A DNA stretch of 64,000 nt from Persicaria tinctoria (GCA_037127255.1 JBANSL010000009.1:30543475-30607474); one strand, 5' to 3'. Numbered from the stretch's first letter, positions 1-12,400 are shown. The notes: generated by a model from the sequence alone, not told the origin. Numbers and translations are program-made.

Positions 1-1415
1 TGTATGTGGCTCTTTTGGCACAAATTTCGCTCTAAAGGATCTCTTAAGCGCGATTGGTTGCCAATTGGAACTCTCGGCAGGTGGGGGTCGATTGCGATGA
101 GACATTTAGTCTGGTTGTCAAACCGATTACCATCCGTACCATCTTGCATCTCGTTATCTCCAGGAATTGGCCTATTCATCAACTTGATGTCAAGAACGCG
201 TTTCTTCATGGTCATCTGAATGAGACAGTGTACATGTTCCAGCCGCTTGGTTTTGCTGATAGGACCAAATCAGGCCATGTTTGTCTTTTGAAGAAGTCTC
301 TGTATGGCCTTAAACAGGCACCTCGGACGTGGTATCTTCGCTTTGCTACTTACCTACACATGCTTGGCTTTGTCAGCAGCAAGAGCGACTCCTCTCTGTT
401 TGTCTTTCGCCGAGGTAATTAGCTTGTTTATCTGCTATTATACGTCGATGATATCATCCTTACTGCATCTTCAGAGACTCTTCGGGCTGCCATCATTAAT
501 CAACTCAGCAAGGAGTTTGCTATGTCTGATCTCGGGCCTCTAAAGTTTTTTTTTGGAGTCTCTGCATCTCGATCTGCATCTGGTTTGTTTCTCTCCCAAG
601 AGAAATATGCCAAGGAGATTATTGTCAAGGCTAACATGGCTAACTGTAAGCATGCTGCAAAACCTGTTGAGACCACTGCCAAACTGGCCCAAGCCGCGGG
701 TCAGCCTGTGTCTGATCCGACTTTGTATCGTAGTCTGGCTGGTGCTTTACAATACTTGACATTTACTCGTCCTGATATTAGTTATGTCGTTCAGCAAGTC
801 TGTCTATTTATGCATGACCTCAGAGAGTCTCATTTTGCTGCTCTTAAGCGCATTATCAGGTATGTTCAGGGTACTACTTCTCTTGGCATCACTATTACCC
901 CATCAGCTTCACCGCTCTCCATGGTTGCATACACGGATGCTGATTGGGCTGGTTGTCCGGACACCAGACGGTCTACGTCGAGATATTGTGTGTTCCTCAA
1001 CAACTCTCTTGTTTCTTGGTCATCCAAGAGACAACATGTTGTCTCTCGCTCTAGTGCTGAAGTGGAGTATCGTGGTGTTGCTAATGTTGTCGCTCAGTGC
1101 TCCTGCCTTCGCAACTTACTGCTTGAGCTCCACTGTCCGCTCAGTCAAGCGTCTATTGTGTATACAGACAACGTCAGCGCTACTTACCTTGCTTACAACC
1201 CGGTTCACCATCAGAGAACCAAGCATGTTCTTGACATCCACTTCGTTCGTGAGAAGGTAGCTATGGGTCATGTGCGTGTCTTACATGTCCCGTCCCCGTT
1301 TCAGTATGCTGACATCTTCACTAAGGATTTGCCTCGCCAACTACTTCTTGATTTTAGATCCAGTGCCCTCCTGTTTCGACTGAGGGGGTATGTTAGATGT
1401 AATAAAGGCATATAG
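1..1415 (+). pseudogene. Ty1/copia retrotransposon pol remnant (reverse transcriptase and RNase H)
   Basis: The translated sequence is the C-terminal part of a copia polyprotein. It shows the reverse transcriptase stretch with QLDVKNAFLHG near 178-213, SLYGLKQAPR near 298-327 and the catalytic YVDD near 439-450, then the copia RNase H with TDADWAGC near 934-957 and SRSSAEVEY near 1048-1074, and the usual ending KHVLDIHFVRE..DIFTKDLP near 1220-1340. Gag, protease and integrase lie off the left edge. Two breaks make it non-functional: the reading frame moves from frame 1 to frame 3 near 46-54, and an in-frame TAG at 420-422 lies just before YVDD. The rest of frame 3 is open to the stop at 1413-1415. 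A purine-rich tract at 1381-1388 and an LTR-like start follow directly, as expected for the 3' end of such an element. Confidence 0.95.
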
Positions 1416-1459
1416 GCCTAATAGTCATTAGGTCATGATGTACACCTCCTATATATATA
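1391..1459 (+). repeat. Start of the copia 3' LTR (truncated)
   Basis: Directly after the polypurine tract GAGGGGG the sequence begins TGTTAGATG, a normal LTR start, and carries a TATA-like run at about 1450-1459. The LTR cannot be followed beyond about 1460, where the left terminal repeat of the next element begins. It was therefore cut by that insertion or by a deletion. Confidence 0.6.
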
Positions 1460-1559
1460 GGGTTTGCTTCAAATGTAAAATATCCTTAATGTATAAAATT
1501 TGGCTTAACGTGTAAAATTCTGAGACGCTGCGTTTTGGGGGCTTTTGGCCGTTTGGGGT

Positions 1560-2440
1560 GATTTTACATAGCGCGTTCTTCAGTTCTTCCTATTGCTTCT
1601 CCTTCCTCCATCACTCATCATCCTCAGATCTGATATCGCGCTTCCTCTCTCGCCTTATCTCACCCTCGCTCGTCACCCTTTGTCACGCGTCGTCGTCATC
1701 ATCTTTCTACTTCGATCTTGGAGGTTTTCTGAATGGAGAACGGCAATGGCAAAGCAGATGGCAGGTCTTTGTCTTTGAAGCTGTGGCCGGCGAAATTAGG
1801 TGCCTCTCCCCCTCAAAGGCGCCCAGGTTTATGCTCGATTTCTTCTCCTTTCCTCTCCCTTCAGATTTCCTTCAAATATTCTTCTCTGCTCGTCCTTCTT
1901 CAGGTCCTACCGCTCTACCTAGGTTTTGCCCTATTGTCCTGTCAAAAGTAGGATTTTTGTTTTGAGTCACAATTAATTTGTTCTATTAAGAATCAATTTG
2001 TTCGATTAGGCTGCAATTTATGCTTCAATTAAGCTGCAATTTGTTTTGAGTTACAATTAAGCTGCAATTTGTTTGATCAGTGTGTTTATCAAATAATCCC
2101 TTAATGATCATATACATTTGATGTTAGAGGTGGGCATCTGTAAGTGCTTTATGGCAATATATGCTTCAATTTGCATCCTTCCTCCTCTGATAATCTGATA
2201 TTTATGCATTTTTCTCAAGTCCTCATAGGGGTATAAAATTACTTGAGCCAACCACCTTTGGATAAAGAGATGTTTCTCGGATCATAATCTTTCATCCATG
2301 TTTTCGGCTGTATAAGTAATTTGATATTCCCCTCGCTGGTCTTTGGAAGCAATTAAGTTCTTAACTTTGTTTATGTTATTGCTCTCACCTGAGTTTTCTC
2401 CCGCATACAACTGAATGAGTCTTTTGACGAATGTGGATTA
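1560..2440. other. Left arm of the Pack-type element, no recognised gene
   Basis: Pyrimidine-rich DNA to about 1900 is followed by AT-rich DNA. Short open frames at 1558-1965 and 1733-1951 overlap in different frames and match no family I recognise. From about 1950 to 2080 there are several near-copies of a phrase containing CAATTTGTT or CAATTAAGCTG, a degenerate short repeat. Confidence 0.4.
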
Positions 2441-2458
2441 CAAATGCTCTTGTGACAG

Positions 2459-4026
2459 GACTGCAAAAAACAATGGACATGTTACCTTTGTTGTTGCTGC
2501 CTGTGAGACTCAGAATGTCAGTGTGACTGTTCTCCCATGCTTTGGCTTAGTTGAGGGATGTTATCCCACCGCTAAAGACGTGTGGAATAAAATGAATCGA
2601 GTAATGAGAAGCCTCCTACCTAGTGTTTTTTGTTCGTGGTATTTTACAAAGATCCATTTTTTAGGTATAAGAGTGCAAAAGAAATACCTTATTAGAAAGA
2701 TAAAAACTATCATCAAAGTTTGCAAAACCTTTGTACAAACAATAGTTATGATGACCTTCACCAAAATTTGCAGCATCTACAATTATGAATCCTTTTTGTT
2801 TTCTTATCCTAGTTCTGCCCCCTTCTGCTGAAATCATTGATTTACTTTGTAGGATGGGCAATTCGATAGGGAGAACTTCACTGCAGGACGAAGCATGCCA
2901 TCATCTCCTGGTGAGACACGTTGTTGTGCAGTGTCTGCTTCTACATGGGTGGAACCTCAAGGAAAGTCTACTATTGCATTTGCGGTTGCATGGTCTTCGC
3001 CCCAAATAAGATTTTCGAAGGGAAGTACTTATTATAGGTAATCTTATCGATAGTTTATGCATCACTTTGGTGGCAATGTGGTAACTCTGCATGATCTTGC
3101 AATTTTTTTGCAGCATTTCCTTTTTAGTAACTTATAAACAATAATCTAATTTCATACTGTTTTCAATTTTTCATAGTTACTTTGCTCATAGGTCTCATAT
3201 CAATCTTTTAATGAAGTTTTATGATATACAGGCGCTATACAAAATATTATGGCAAATCAGAGAGAGCAGCTAAGCAATTAGTGCATCATGCACTTACTAG
3301 TATGTATATATGGGCCAAATTCCCCCCTTGTACTTCTACTGTTTTCTGTATAAAGTTGCTTCATACCCAGTTAATGTCCTCTGCATCTGTCATCAGATTA
3401 CATGATATGGGAGGAAGAAATTGAGAAGTGGCAAAGGCCTATTCTTGAGGATGAGAGGCTACCTGAATGGTAAGTTATGGACTTTGGTTTTACCTGAAAC
3501 CATATATTTCCTGCGATCTAATGCTTGATATATTTATTCTTTTACAGGTATAAGTTTACATTGTTTAATGAGCTCTACTTTCTGGTTGTCGGTGGAACTG
3601 TTTGGATAGGTACTGAATTGCGGTTCCCTCGCAGATGTTTATATCATAATATTTTAATTGCGCGAGTGGTCAGCTTCCAATTCTATATCCTTTTCGTGGT
3701 TAGTTTTGGTTGTGGTATAAGGTTGCTTTCCATCTTTGGATGCAGATTCTCCTTTGTCAGCAGATAGCGTTGAGAATAGAACTGCTCACATAACTGTGGC
3801 GAAGATCAGTGAAAACAAAAGCTCTTCTATTGACGATAAACAGAACTGCAGATCAGATGTTAAGGCATTTGTCAAGCAAACAGCTAGAAAGGACCCCAGT
3901 GGAGAAAGTGTTTGGTCGGTTGGAGAACGTAGTACATTGATAGATCAGGCATCCCTTCCCTTAAAGGATATGCAAATCCACGAGTCTTTAACGGTTTCTA
4001 AAGATGAAAGTGACGTTGGATTAGTA
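2459..4026 (+). pseudogene. Captured fragment of a non-lysosomal glucosylceramidase (GBA2-type) gene, introns retained
   Basis: Six consecutive exons of a plant GBA2-like beta-glucosidase, which cleaves glucosylceramide, can be read with their introns. They are about 2459-2594 ([19 protein letters not shown]), 2853-3038 ([29 protein letters not shown]), 3232-3299 (RRYTKYYGKSERAAKQLVHHA), 3397-3468 ([17 protein letters not shown]), 3548-3609 (YKFTLFNELYFLVVGGTVW) and 3743-4026 (the variable insert ending ESDVG). Boundaries from the second exon on keep AG and GT and join in frame without stops. The first exon lacks a clear donor. The N-terminal domain and the downstream catalytic region are absent, so no enzyme can result. 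The fragment sits inside the TIR element at 1460-7870. Its open frames suggest recent capture or selection on the sequence. Confidence 0.88.
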
Positions 4027-4179
4027 AGTAGAAGTTATTACATTAGTAAGTAGAAGGGCTTATGTACTGTCACTGTTATCATCATTAGAGTCGCTAAGAG
4101 AGTTTGCATATTTTTTCCCTTGCAGCTTCATTCTGGATATGGGGAGCATTCACTAGTACTATGCTTCTCTTCATGAATA

Positions 4180-4760
4180 AGAGTGTACGGTGCAAAAATA
4201 AAATTGTAATGTGCAAATATAAGAACATAAAGTGCAAAAATAAAATTGTAATGTGCACATTTAGAATACAAGTGTGCAAAAGTAGGATACAATTGTGCAG
4301 ATTTAAACTGCAATTGTGCAAAAGTAAGATACAATTGTGCAGATTTAGAATACAATTGTGCAAAAGTAAGATACAATTGTGCAGATTTAGAATACAACTG
4401 TGCACATTTAGAATACAAGTGTGCAAAAGTAAGATTCAATTGTGCAGATTTAGAATACAATTGTGCACATTTAGAATACAAGTGTGCAAAAGTAAGATAC
4501 AATTGTGCAGATTTAGAATACAATTGTGCAAAAGTAAGATACAATTGTGCAGATTTAAGCTACAATTGTGCAAAAGTAAGATACAATTGTGCAGAGTTAG
4601 AATACAATTGTGCACATTTAGAATAGAAGTTTGCAAAAGTAAGATACAATTGTGCAGATTTAGAATACAATTGTGCAAAAATAAGATATAATTGTGCAAA
4701 TTTAGAATACAATTATGCACATTTAGAATAATAGTGTTCAAAAGTAAGATACATTTATAA
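4180..4760 (+). repeat. Minisatellite, 42-bp unit made of two 21-bp halves
   Basis: Two alternating 21-bp halves, one of the form AAAGTAAGATACAATTGTGC and one of the form AGATTTAGAATACAATTGTGC, repeat head to tail. Units differ by single bases (TACAAGTGTGC, TTAAGCTACAATT). The 21-bp period keeps all frames open in the middle, which creates long apparent open frames on both strands. These have a repeat-generated composition and are not genes. Confidence 0.95.
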
Positions 4761-4789
4761 TAATATAAATATTCAGATGTGCATGAATA

Positions 4790-5240
4790 GAGTGCAAATG
4801 TGCAATCTGACCCTAGTGAAGTGGCAACTCAAGCATATGATGTGTTAATGAATGTTTGTACTTGGTCGAGAGATGCTGGTGAGGTTGCATCACAAGGTGA
4901 TGAAGCGACCCCATGAAGTTGATCTTTGTTTTTTTTTTCGCTTTAGTAGTTTTGCTATTAATGGACTTTATAATCTGAAAGAATTTATTTCTGTCAAAGC
5001 ATTTTGGTCTGCTAGCACAAACTGATGTTATTAATGCACATTTAGACGTTATTTTTGCACTATGTGATGTTAAATTTGCACATTGTATCACTATTAATGC
5101 ACTTTATAAATTTATAACAATTTCAAATTAAAGTGCATACTTAAAGTTAAAAAGTGCATAATTAAGGTTAAAAAGTGCATAAATAAGATTATATTGTGCA
5201 TGATTAATAATTTGGGAATGTTAGTGTTCTTGTCTATCAT
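4790..5240. repeat. TGCA-rich degenerate repeat tract
   Basis: This stretch is peppered with GTGCA, TGCAC and TGCAA words at irregular spacing, for example near 5030-5110 and 5130-5205 where TTAAAGTGCATA-like phrases recur. It is AT-rich, has no credible gene, and looks like an older, diverged relative of the neighbouring minisatellite. A short open stretch at about 4810-4915 is not recognised. Confidence 0.5.
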
Positions 5241-5242
5241 GT

Positions 5243-5312
5243 AACCTATGTGGGATTCGAACCCACATCTTTGTGCATATGCACATCGCTCTACCAATTG
5301 AGCTAATAGGCC
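5243..5312 (-). tRNA. tRNA-like unit, copy 1 (6-base anticodon loop; identity undetermined)
   Basis: Read on the minus strand, this 70-base unit folds as a tRNA cloverleaf. It has a 7-bp acceptor (GGCCTAT with ATAGGTT, two G-U pairs), a GCTC/GAGC D stem, and a GTGGG/CCCAC T stem around TTCGAAT. Box A and box B of the internal RNA polymerase III promoter are intact. The anticodon arm is abnormal: a 5-position stem (the first pair mismatched) closes a 6-base loop CATATG, so no anticodon can be assigned. The arm contains a 14-base palindrome centred in the loop. Copies 2 (41173-44003) and 3 (45020-45089) share this layout. It could be a tRNA-derived repeat or a pseudo-tRNA. Confidence 0.6.
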
Positions 5313-5528
5313 AAAAATATTTTATGAATCAAGCATTATCATTTTATTTTGGATATCATTTTATTCTGGATACACAAGACACCTAATTCCTTACCAAATC
5401 TCTCACTATATCATGATAGTATAACAAGTTAACAACTTCCAAACCACAAACTACTCCAAATTCTTCACCTAACAGTTACACTTGTCAACTTGTCGGATGA
5501 TAGTATCATCCATGACAGCAAACTGCTT

Positions 5529-5879
5529 TCAGACACAAGGTAGCACGACCTTGAGCAGAAGGCTCTCGCCATATGTCTCCTTCTCTGCGTTCTGCATCTC
5601 CATCCACTTGACCCTCTTGAGCCTAGATTGTGCGACCCAATAGGTCACATAGAGCACAAACAGCAGAACGCTGCCCAAAACCAGGAGGCCGATCAAGCAG
5701 TGCCTGTGGGAGGCTACAACCCCTCCCTTGCACGAGCTGCAAGCGTAGCTCAGCTGCTCCTGATCATTGCTCCAGATGATGTAGTCAGGTTTGGCTGTTG
5801 TGACTCCGGTTACTGCATTCCATGTTGTCTCATTCACGTATGTGAAGCCACATTTTGTCGGATGCTTGCAACATCCGGA
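5529..5879 (-). pseudogene. Captured tetraspanin exon (large extracellular loop and last membrane segment)
   Basis: The frame begins after a good acceptor (CTTTCAG) with SGCCKHPTKCGFTYVNETTW. It continues through WSNDQEQLSYACSSCKGGV to a hydrophobic segment (CLIGLLVLGSVLLFVLYVTYW), and stops after a short basic tail. This is the plant tetraspanin signature, with the GCCKPP-type motif and CxxCK in the second extracellular loop followed by transmembrane helix 4. The canonical YxCxSCK cysteine has become A (YACSSC retained in part). The upstream helices are missing apart from a short hydrophobic stretch on the same strand near 5880-5960. It lies inside the TIR element, opposite in strand to the glucosylceramidase piece. 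Confidence 0.75.
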
Positions 5880-5959
5880 CTGAAAGGCAAACAGGATGAA
5901 AATAAGAACAATGTTCACTATGTACAATGTCAAGGCTAACATGAGGATTGAGCAATGCA

Positions 5960-7800
5960 TATGCTATGGAATTACTGATCAAAAGGAAAAAGATATATTT
6001 TGCTTCATCCATCTCCATATAATCACACTTATCTCACTATGGCTAACATGAGGATTGAGCAACTGCATCTTATAATCAGATCTTAATCAGAAAGCACCCC
6101 TAAAATCAAATGGCCAATACACATCTTATCAAGATCCAACCATATCGTGGATGAAATAGAAATGTACATCCAGGCTACCAATTTAGAGCCAATATAAGCA
6201 AGGCGTAGAATCATGCACAATGATCGTCAAATCATAAATTTCCATTACCGCTATAAATATGTACTTCTATAGCAGTCTAGTTTAAACTGTTATAGTAGTA
6301 TTAAAAAGGGTTTACCAGTCACAATTGCACTCCAAAAAATTTCTACCAATTTGATTAGAGGCAATGACAAAGCAAGTGTGGAGCAAATGAATACCTCAAG
6401 ATTCTCTACCCCTTCAAGTTCAACTACATAAATTAAATCATCAAACATAAGGGCATTGATGTATACAAATATAATTAACACTCAACAGAAAGGGTCATTC
6501 TTTTCTCCTACAAAGTACACTACAATAGTATGTTAACAACTCTCTGTGCAGCAAGTCGCTCACTCTTTTTTCCTGTCTGTGTTTTTCCTATTTCAAATCA
6601 TTTAAATGAGCTAGTCAAATGTCCATAAATACACAGTTTTGTAAATCTTTTCCTTTATGAAGTACGCCAATGAAGGAAGCCAATCACAGAGAAAAGCAAG
6701 TCGGACCAAAAAATTGATACCAGCAGTTGAACTAACATATGCAACCATCGACATAGAGGAAGTGAAGGGGAGAAGGAAGACAGACATGCGTCCATGGCCA
6801 CCGCCGCACAACGATCCCCTCATAAACTCCTCCATCCAACAACTCTAGAGAGCCCAGATTACAGCACTCACAATCAGAGATTACAACACTCACAATCACA
6901 AGCAATACAAATTCAAATAGGTCAGGAAAGAACTAAACGATGACACCACACAAACAAATATTAGCAGCAAATCAATTCCAGACAAATTGGCTTTCATTTG
7001 CATAAGATCATCCACAAACAACCGATCATCCACAAGCAAACAAACAAAAAAATCAAGATTACCATCATTATACTTCGTTAATTTCCTAGGGGTCATCAAA
7101 TTTCAAACCTTTAATCCGATAGATGATAGTGCTGACTTTTTTTTATGTTCTGTTAACTGAATCCTAAAAAACGAGAGGCGACCTTTCGATCAATTCAGGG
7201 ATTCCGGCAAGGGAGGAGAAACAAGATAATCTACAGATCAATTCAAATCCAATCCAAATCCAAATCCAAATCAATTCAGGGAATACAAACAAGATAATCT
7301 ACAGATCAATTCAGGGATTTCGATCAACAACACAACACCTAGTAAATTCAGCAACAACGAACAATTTCTAGGTTTTCCAATCGAAATAACTCAATAGTCA
7401 CAACATAGCTCTAACATAGCTCTGTGGAATCAAACTTGCTCCGAATGAGAGTAAGAGACATTTTGTACCTTGTACTTGGTAAGGAACAGGTGAGGAACCT
7501 CCGGCAATCGCTATTTAAGGCGGAGGCGTCCTTTCAAAACCGACTGAGTAAGAGAGGCTTCCATGGGCGATTCCGGCAAGGGAGGAGAAGATGGTGCTGC
7601 TGCCGGCGGTAGGAATTTCAAGGGAGGGCGGCGCGAGAGAGAGGGCGGCGATTCTCTACAATCGCCCTTCGCTTCTCTACCATCGCCCTTCGCTTCTCTA
7701 CCATCGCAGAAGAAACGGTCTGTCAGGAGAGGGCTTTGTTTTTTTCTGGGCCGGTCCGACCCGGTTCAACCCGGTTTTTTAAGCTAAATTCCGGCGCGCG
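5960..7800. other. Right arm of the Pack-type element, no recognised gene
   Basis: AT-rich to about 7190, then short direct repeats. The phrase GATAATCTACAGATCAATTC occurs at about 7225 and 7292, GATTCCGGCAAGGGAGGAGA at about 7200 and 7571, and CCAAATCCAAAT words repeat at 7245-7275. The GC-rich end (7500-7790) has a thrice-repeated TTCGCTTCTCTACCATCGCC-like phrase near 7665-7705. The minus-strand open frame at 6611-6835 is not recognised. Confidence 0.4.
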
Positions 7801-7870
7801 CCCTCTAAACCCAAATTTTACACGTTAAGCGGATTTTACACGTTAAGAATGATAGCAAAGGCAACCCCAA

Positions 7871-8776
7871 CGGGGATTATTCACTCTGACATATATTTGC
7901 AAAATCACAACACAAGCTTCATTTTAATACAAAGGAAATTTTTGGCTTAATTATGTATCAGAATCACATGGAAAAAATAAAATAATTTCTAGTGAATATG
8001 TTTTTGCATACTTTCCATCATCTGTAGTGATAAAAATAATAAAAATAAAAATAATTTCTAGTGAAAATTTTGGTTTATGTTTTTGCATACTAGTAAGTAT
8101 GAAATAAAAATAATTTCAGTAATAAAAAATATAATTACTTTTAAAAATTACTAATAAAATTAATATGATTTGATATAATATATAAATTAATTATGTTAAA
8201 AAGCATAATTAATTTCATCCAATTAAATGCTATAAAATTCACATCAAAAAATTAGTCTATAAAATTTCCCCTTCAAAAATTATCACTTGAACTCATTTCA
8301 TATTGGAATGATTTTATTTTTATAAATTGTATAGTAAGCCTTATTAGTTAATTAATCATATATGATCAATCACTAATCTAATTTTTGATAAAAATATATA
8401 TTATTCAATTGAAAATAATAAGATTAAATTTCAGTAATATTTTATACAATTTTATGATAACTTTTATAGTAACAATCTAAATTTAATACTACATCTGTTC
8501 AAAAATATAAATCTTTTTAAACATTTGCATACAAATTAAAGAAAATCATAAAATTATTATCTTTATACCCTCATTAATTATCCACAACCCTCGTTAACAA
8601 ATAAAACTTGATTAAAAAAAAGTCAAAAATAACAAATCTCGTATCTGAATACCTAGAAGACTTAAAAGGACTTATATTTTCAAACAAAAATTTTAGCCTA
8701 AAAAGATTTATACTAGTTCACCTATAAATATGAGGAGGCTAAATGTCATTTGAGAATATAATAATATCATGTGCGA

Positions 8777-8821
<45 letters not shown>

Positions 8822-9416
8822 TATCATGCAAGAGCACGGGTAAAATATACTAGCTCACGAATAAAAGTGAGGCTAAATGTTATTGTTAGAATTAAGTTTT
8901 TAAAAATATAGAATTAAATATGCTTAATAAATGTATTTAATTATTAGTCTTTAATAGATGTAAAATATATAGTATAAATTAGAGAAGCGGTTGGAGTTAG
9001 AGAGATTTTTTTATAGAGATTTTAACATTTTAATCTCTATTTTAGAGATTTTCTTTATCGAAGCTGTTGGACTTGCTTATATATAATCCAACCATTTTTC
9101 TTTTCAAACCCTTACATATTTAATTGAGATTTGCTCTAATAAAAATACTTCGGGTCCCAGCTTGAAGTTATCATAGAGATGTAAAGATTACACAAATCCT
9201 AATATTCAAGCAGAAAACTTGCTTCATTTTCTTTTACATTACTACCAAATCTTTCAAGAAGTTTCTGAAATTTGACGAGAGAAATTTCTAAAATTAGAGC
9301 TTGTGCGTATCGTACAATCACAGGTCTATGAGGAGACGAGCTCTTCTTCCGCTAAATCAAATCGGGGAAAAAAGGTGAACCATCAAAATCAATGAAAGCG
9401 AAAAAGGCACAGAAGC
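7871..9416. other. AT-rich intergenic DNA downstream of RPN1
   Basis: No coding region is seen. There is a pure AAT microsatellite at about 8778-8818. A degenerate pair (about 8490-8520 and 8668-8690) resembles the ends of a decayed Stowaway-type MITE. A repeated phrase with GAGGCTAAATGT occurs near 8733 and 8870. The part closest to 9417 should hold the RPN1 3' UTR, but its end cannot be placed. Confidence 0.5.
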
Positions 9417-12400
9417 TCAAACATCCTCCCTGTATTCTGGGTTCTCCTTCAATATCACAAACCCTTCAAGTATCGGGGACAACGGAATGTACCTGGTTGG
9501 CAAAACCCGAAAACGTTAAGAAGAATCGGTGTAAAGAATACAACAAAGTGAGAAGGGAGGTGTAAATTACTTCTCAGTGGCGAGCTCAGCCCTGTCACCA
9601 GCTGCGAGAAGAACCGGGGTAGTGTGAGTTTGGAACCCGGTAATCGTCTTGGGCCGACCCGCTTGGCCCACAACATCGACTGCTTGGCCCACCCGGACAG
9701 GAACCGATAGAGGCTTCAGGTTCTCATCTACGGTCATCAACATCCTAGGCTGCAACATTATAAGGAAAACAGTAATATGGTGAGTCGGATTGAAAGGGGC
9801 GAATGCACAGAAGATTGGTGTTTGGCTCTTGACAAACCTGCATGGCTAAAACCAGGAAGTAGAGGATGTAATGATACTTCCCCAATATGATAGCTTTCAA
9901 GTCGAGGCATGCGTGCATCATGATTGTGAGGCCTGCAAGTGCAGTTCTGCAACAAGGAGAATCACGTGACAGTCAAGCAAATGACTTCGTCCTTCCATTT
10001 TATATCAGACCCAATCCTGTGAAAGAAAGAAACATAGGGGAAATAGCAGAACTTACGGTGAAAGTAGGGATCGGTCAGAGTGATATGGATTAAGGGTCAT
10101 TAAGCCTTTCCCTAGATGTACGAGTCCTTGGGCGATCCTTACCTGCAAAATTTCAATGAGATGTAAATTCAATTTATGAAAATAGGGAATCAATCAAAGA
10201 TCAAGGATGATGTAGACAGAAATAGTACGCAAAACAACGATGCAGCATCTTTATAGTAGTAGCTGGAAAGATTTCTAAGCATGCCGGCTATTCTTGCATT
10301 GTTGGTTCCAGCACCTATAAGACCTAATGAAACAATAGCAGCCTGGACGGAGAAGAAATGTCAAAATTAAGACGAAAATTTCGCAAATAATCATCAAGTA
10401 CAGAATATTTTCGAGGTATGAGAGTACCAGTGCTACTTCAGAGTCGGAATCATGGCTCAATCTGCTTAACGTGTCCATTACATTAACCTGAATAATACGA
10501 AGAGAATAATCAACAATGCTAGCGGAATACATCTCTTCAAATCATTATTGAGTATATCCAAGTCCAACAAGCATGAATTATACCATCAAGCTTGAAACTT
10601 AATCTGCAGAAACTTCTCAATTTCAGATGTATCATACCTTTGGGTTTGATATGCATAGAAGACCTAATGCCAAAGGAACTGCTCGCCGAATGTTCTGTTC
10701 TCCGTATTGCAACAAGTGTTCCAATGAACGAATAGCCATCTCAAGCCCCAGCTCCTCAGCCATAGCTATCATAGCAATACCGATAACAGCTGGTCCTTGA
10801 TGAGTTTCGGTCTTCTCAAGATGTTGGGCGCAGTGACCTAGCAAGCTTTGTACCTGCATACCACCAACCAGTTAAGTTTAAGCAAGTTTTGGGGAGTTAT
10901 TAAAGCAAACAAATATGATTGATAGAGCACTTTACAACCTTGAGAACATTTCCAGTTCCAGCATAAGCACAAGATAGCAGGGTTATATCACAGTATTTTC
11001 CAATTTTTTCGTTGAAGGTCTTAGAGACTTCAGCTGTTGCTTCCACACTGTCCTGTAAAAAACAAGAAAAATTATCTCATTAAAGAAATAAAAAAGACAA
11101 TATCAGAAACCAAAGTTGTCCACCTACAAGCATCTCAAACTGGTCAAAATCTTCTAGCACAAAGTAGAATAATTAATCCATAGCCAACCCATTAATTGCC
11201 ATTTGAAATTTATGTCCCAAAAGAATACGTTGTCCAGAAAGCAATTTACCTGCTTCCCGAGGTATAAAAGACCTAGGCCAAGTGGGAGAAGTTTCGATAA
11301 AGGCTCCCCCAATTCTGATTCATTTCTATCCATCAAAGAGAAAATGATTGCCTGGGCAACATCTTCATTGCAGGAACCCACATAGACTAGCCCCAGTGAA
11401 ATTGCAGCAAAGGCGACCACATCAAGAGGAGCTTTAGGATCCCCTAGTATTGGAGTTAATTTACTGCGAACCTTCAGGAAACATCATAATTGAAGTTAAT
11501 ACAAGAATTAATACAACATGCAAAATGTAATGAGCAAGAAGAAAGGATTTGGGTCAACAGCCAAATAAGACTATCTCAGACTTCAGAAAGAAATTTAAAG
11601 TATTCCCCATTACACCGAATAAAATGTTTACCATCTCATTTTGAGTGTTTGCATATGCAATTCCTAGCCCCATTACTGCACCAATTCTAATAGATGGGTC
11701 TTCTTTATCAACATAATCACTCAGAAGTGCCAAAGCCTGAAAGGAAAAGGAAAGGGTGATTTACATTGCAGTTAATGAAGTTCAATTAAAAAAACAAAGT
11801 TGCATCTCACTAAAGTTTTCCAAAGTTGACAATTCCAAAGTAGATATTAGACGTACAGGATCGCAATCATTTTTTATGCCAGAGTTGACAATTCCAACCC
11901 CTAGCAATGCACCAGCAATAACATGGTTATCATTACTGTGGAAGTACTTGTCAAGCTGTGAAAGCCCAGAGTCCACATCCCATTGCAAGATCATACCCTA
12001 AGATAAAGAAAGATGTCAGACTCCCGAAGAAAGATGAAACACAAAAAGAGAGGAAATGAGGTCAGAGAAAGAAAGCCAACAATAGTAAAGACTACAGACC
12101 AGACTTGCTGCAGCACTAGTCTTTCCATGCTCCTTATTCTTAAATAGCCAGTTTCCTGAAGCACTGCCACCTGAAGCTTCGGATGCGACTGTCATTAACT
12201 TATCCTGCAATTCAAAATTACCATAAGATGGTGATGCTTGCCGCTCTCCCTGTTGACTACACTACCTATCAGATTCAGACACTTACCTGCCCAAAACCAG
12301 CATTTACGAAGGCATTCACAAAGGTAGCAGCCAAGTTCTGCCTGGCTGAATCCACAGTCGTGCCTGCACTAGCTCGACCATCAAGCAAATGCGCCTGAGG

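Larger units (their letters stand above)
1460..7870. mobile_element. TIR-bounded, gene-capturing DNA element (Pack-type, MULE-like)
   Basis: About 1472-1526 and the reverse complement of about 7814-7858 match. Both hold two copies of a CTTAACGTGTAAAAT-like word about 20 bases apart, facing inward. Between them are exon-and-intron pieces of at least two unrelated cellular genes in opposite orientations (glucosylceramidase on +, tetraspanin on -), a minisatellite and a tRNA-like unit, with no transposase. This is how a non-autonomous Pack-type element looks. The exact ends and target duplication could not be fixed, and the TIRs are short and diverged, so superfamily is inference. Two unrelated insertions flanked by chance repeats remain possible. 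Confidence 0.5.

Noticed and set aside
2459..4026. A working glucosylceramidase gene
   Set aside because: Despite clean splice sites, only a middle section is present; the N-terminal domain and the catalytic residues' region are absent and it lies in a transposon.
4094..4741. Long open frames on both strands (110-195 codons) over 4094-4741
   Set aside because: They are generated by the 42-bp minisatellite, whose 21-base half-units keep every frame open; the proteins are just the repeat translated.
5243..5312. Ordinary functional tRNA gene (Ile-like acceptor sequence)
   Set aside because: The acceptor resembles plant tRNA-Ile, but the anticodon loop has six bases and no isoleucine anticodon; the same is true of the other two units.
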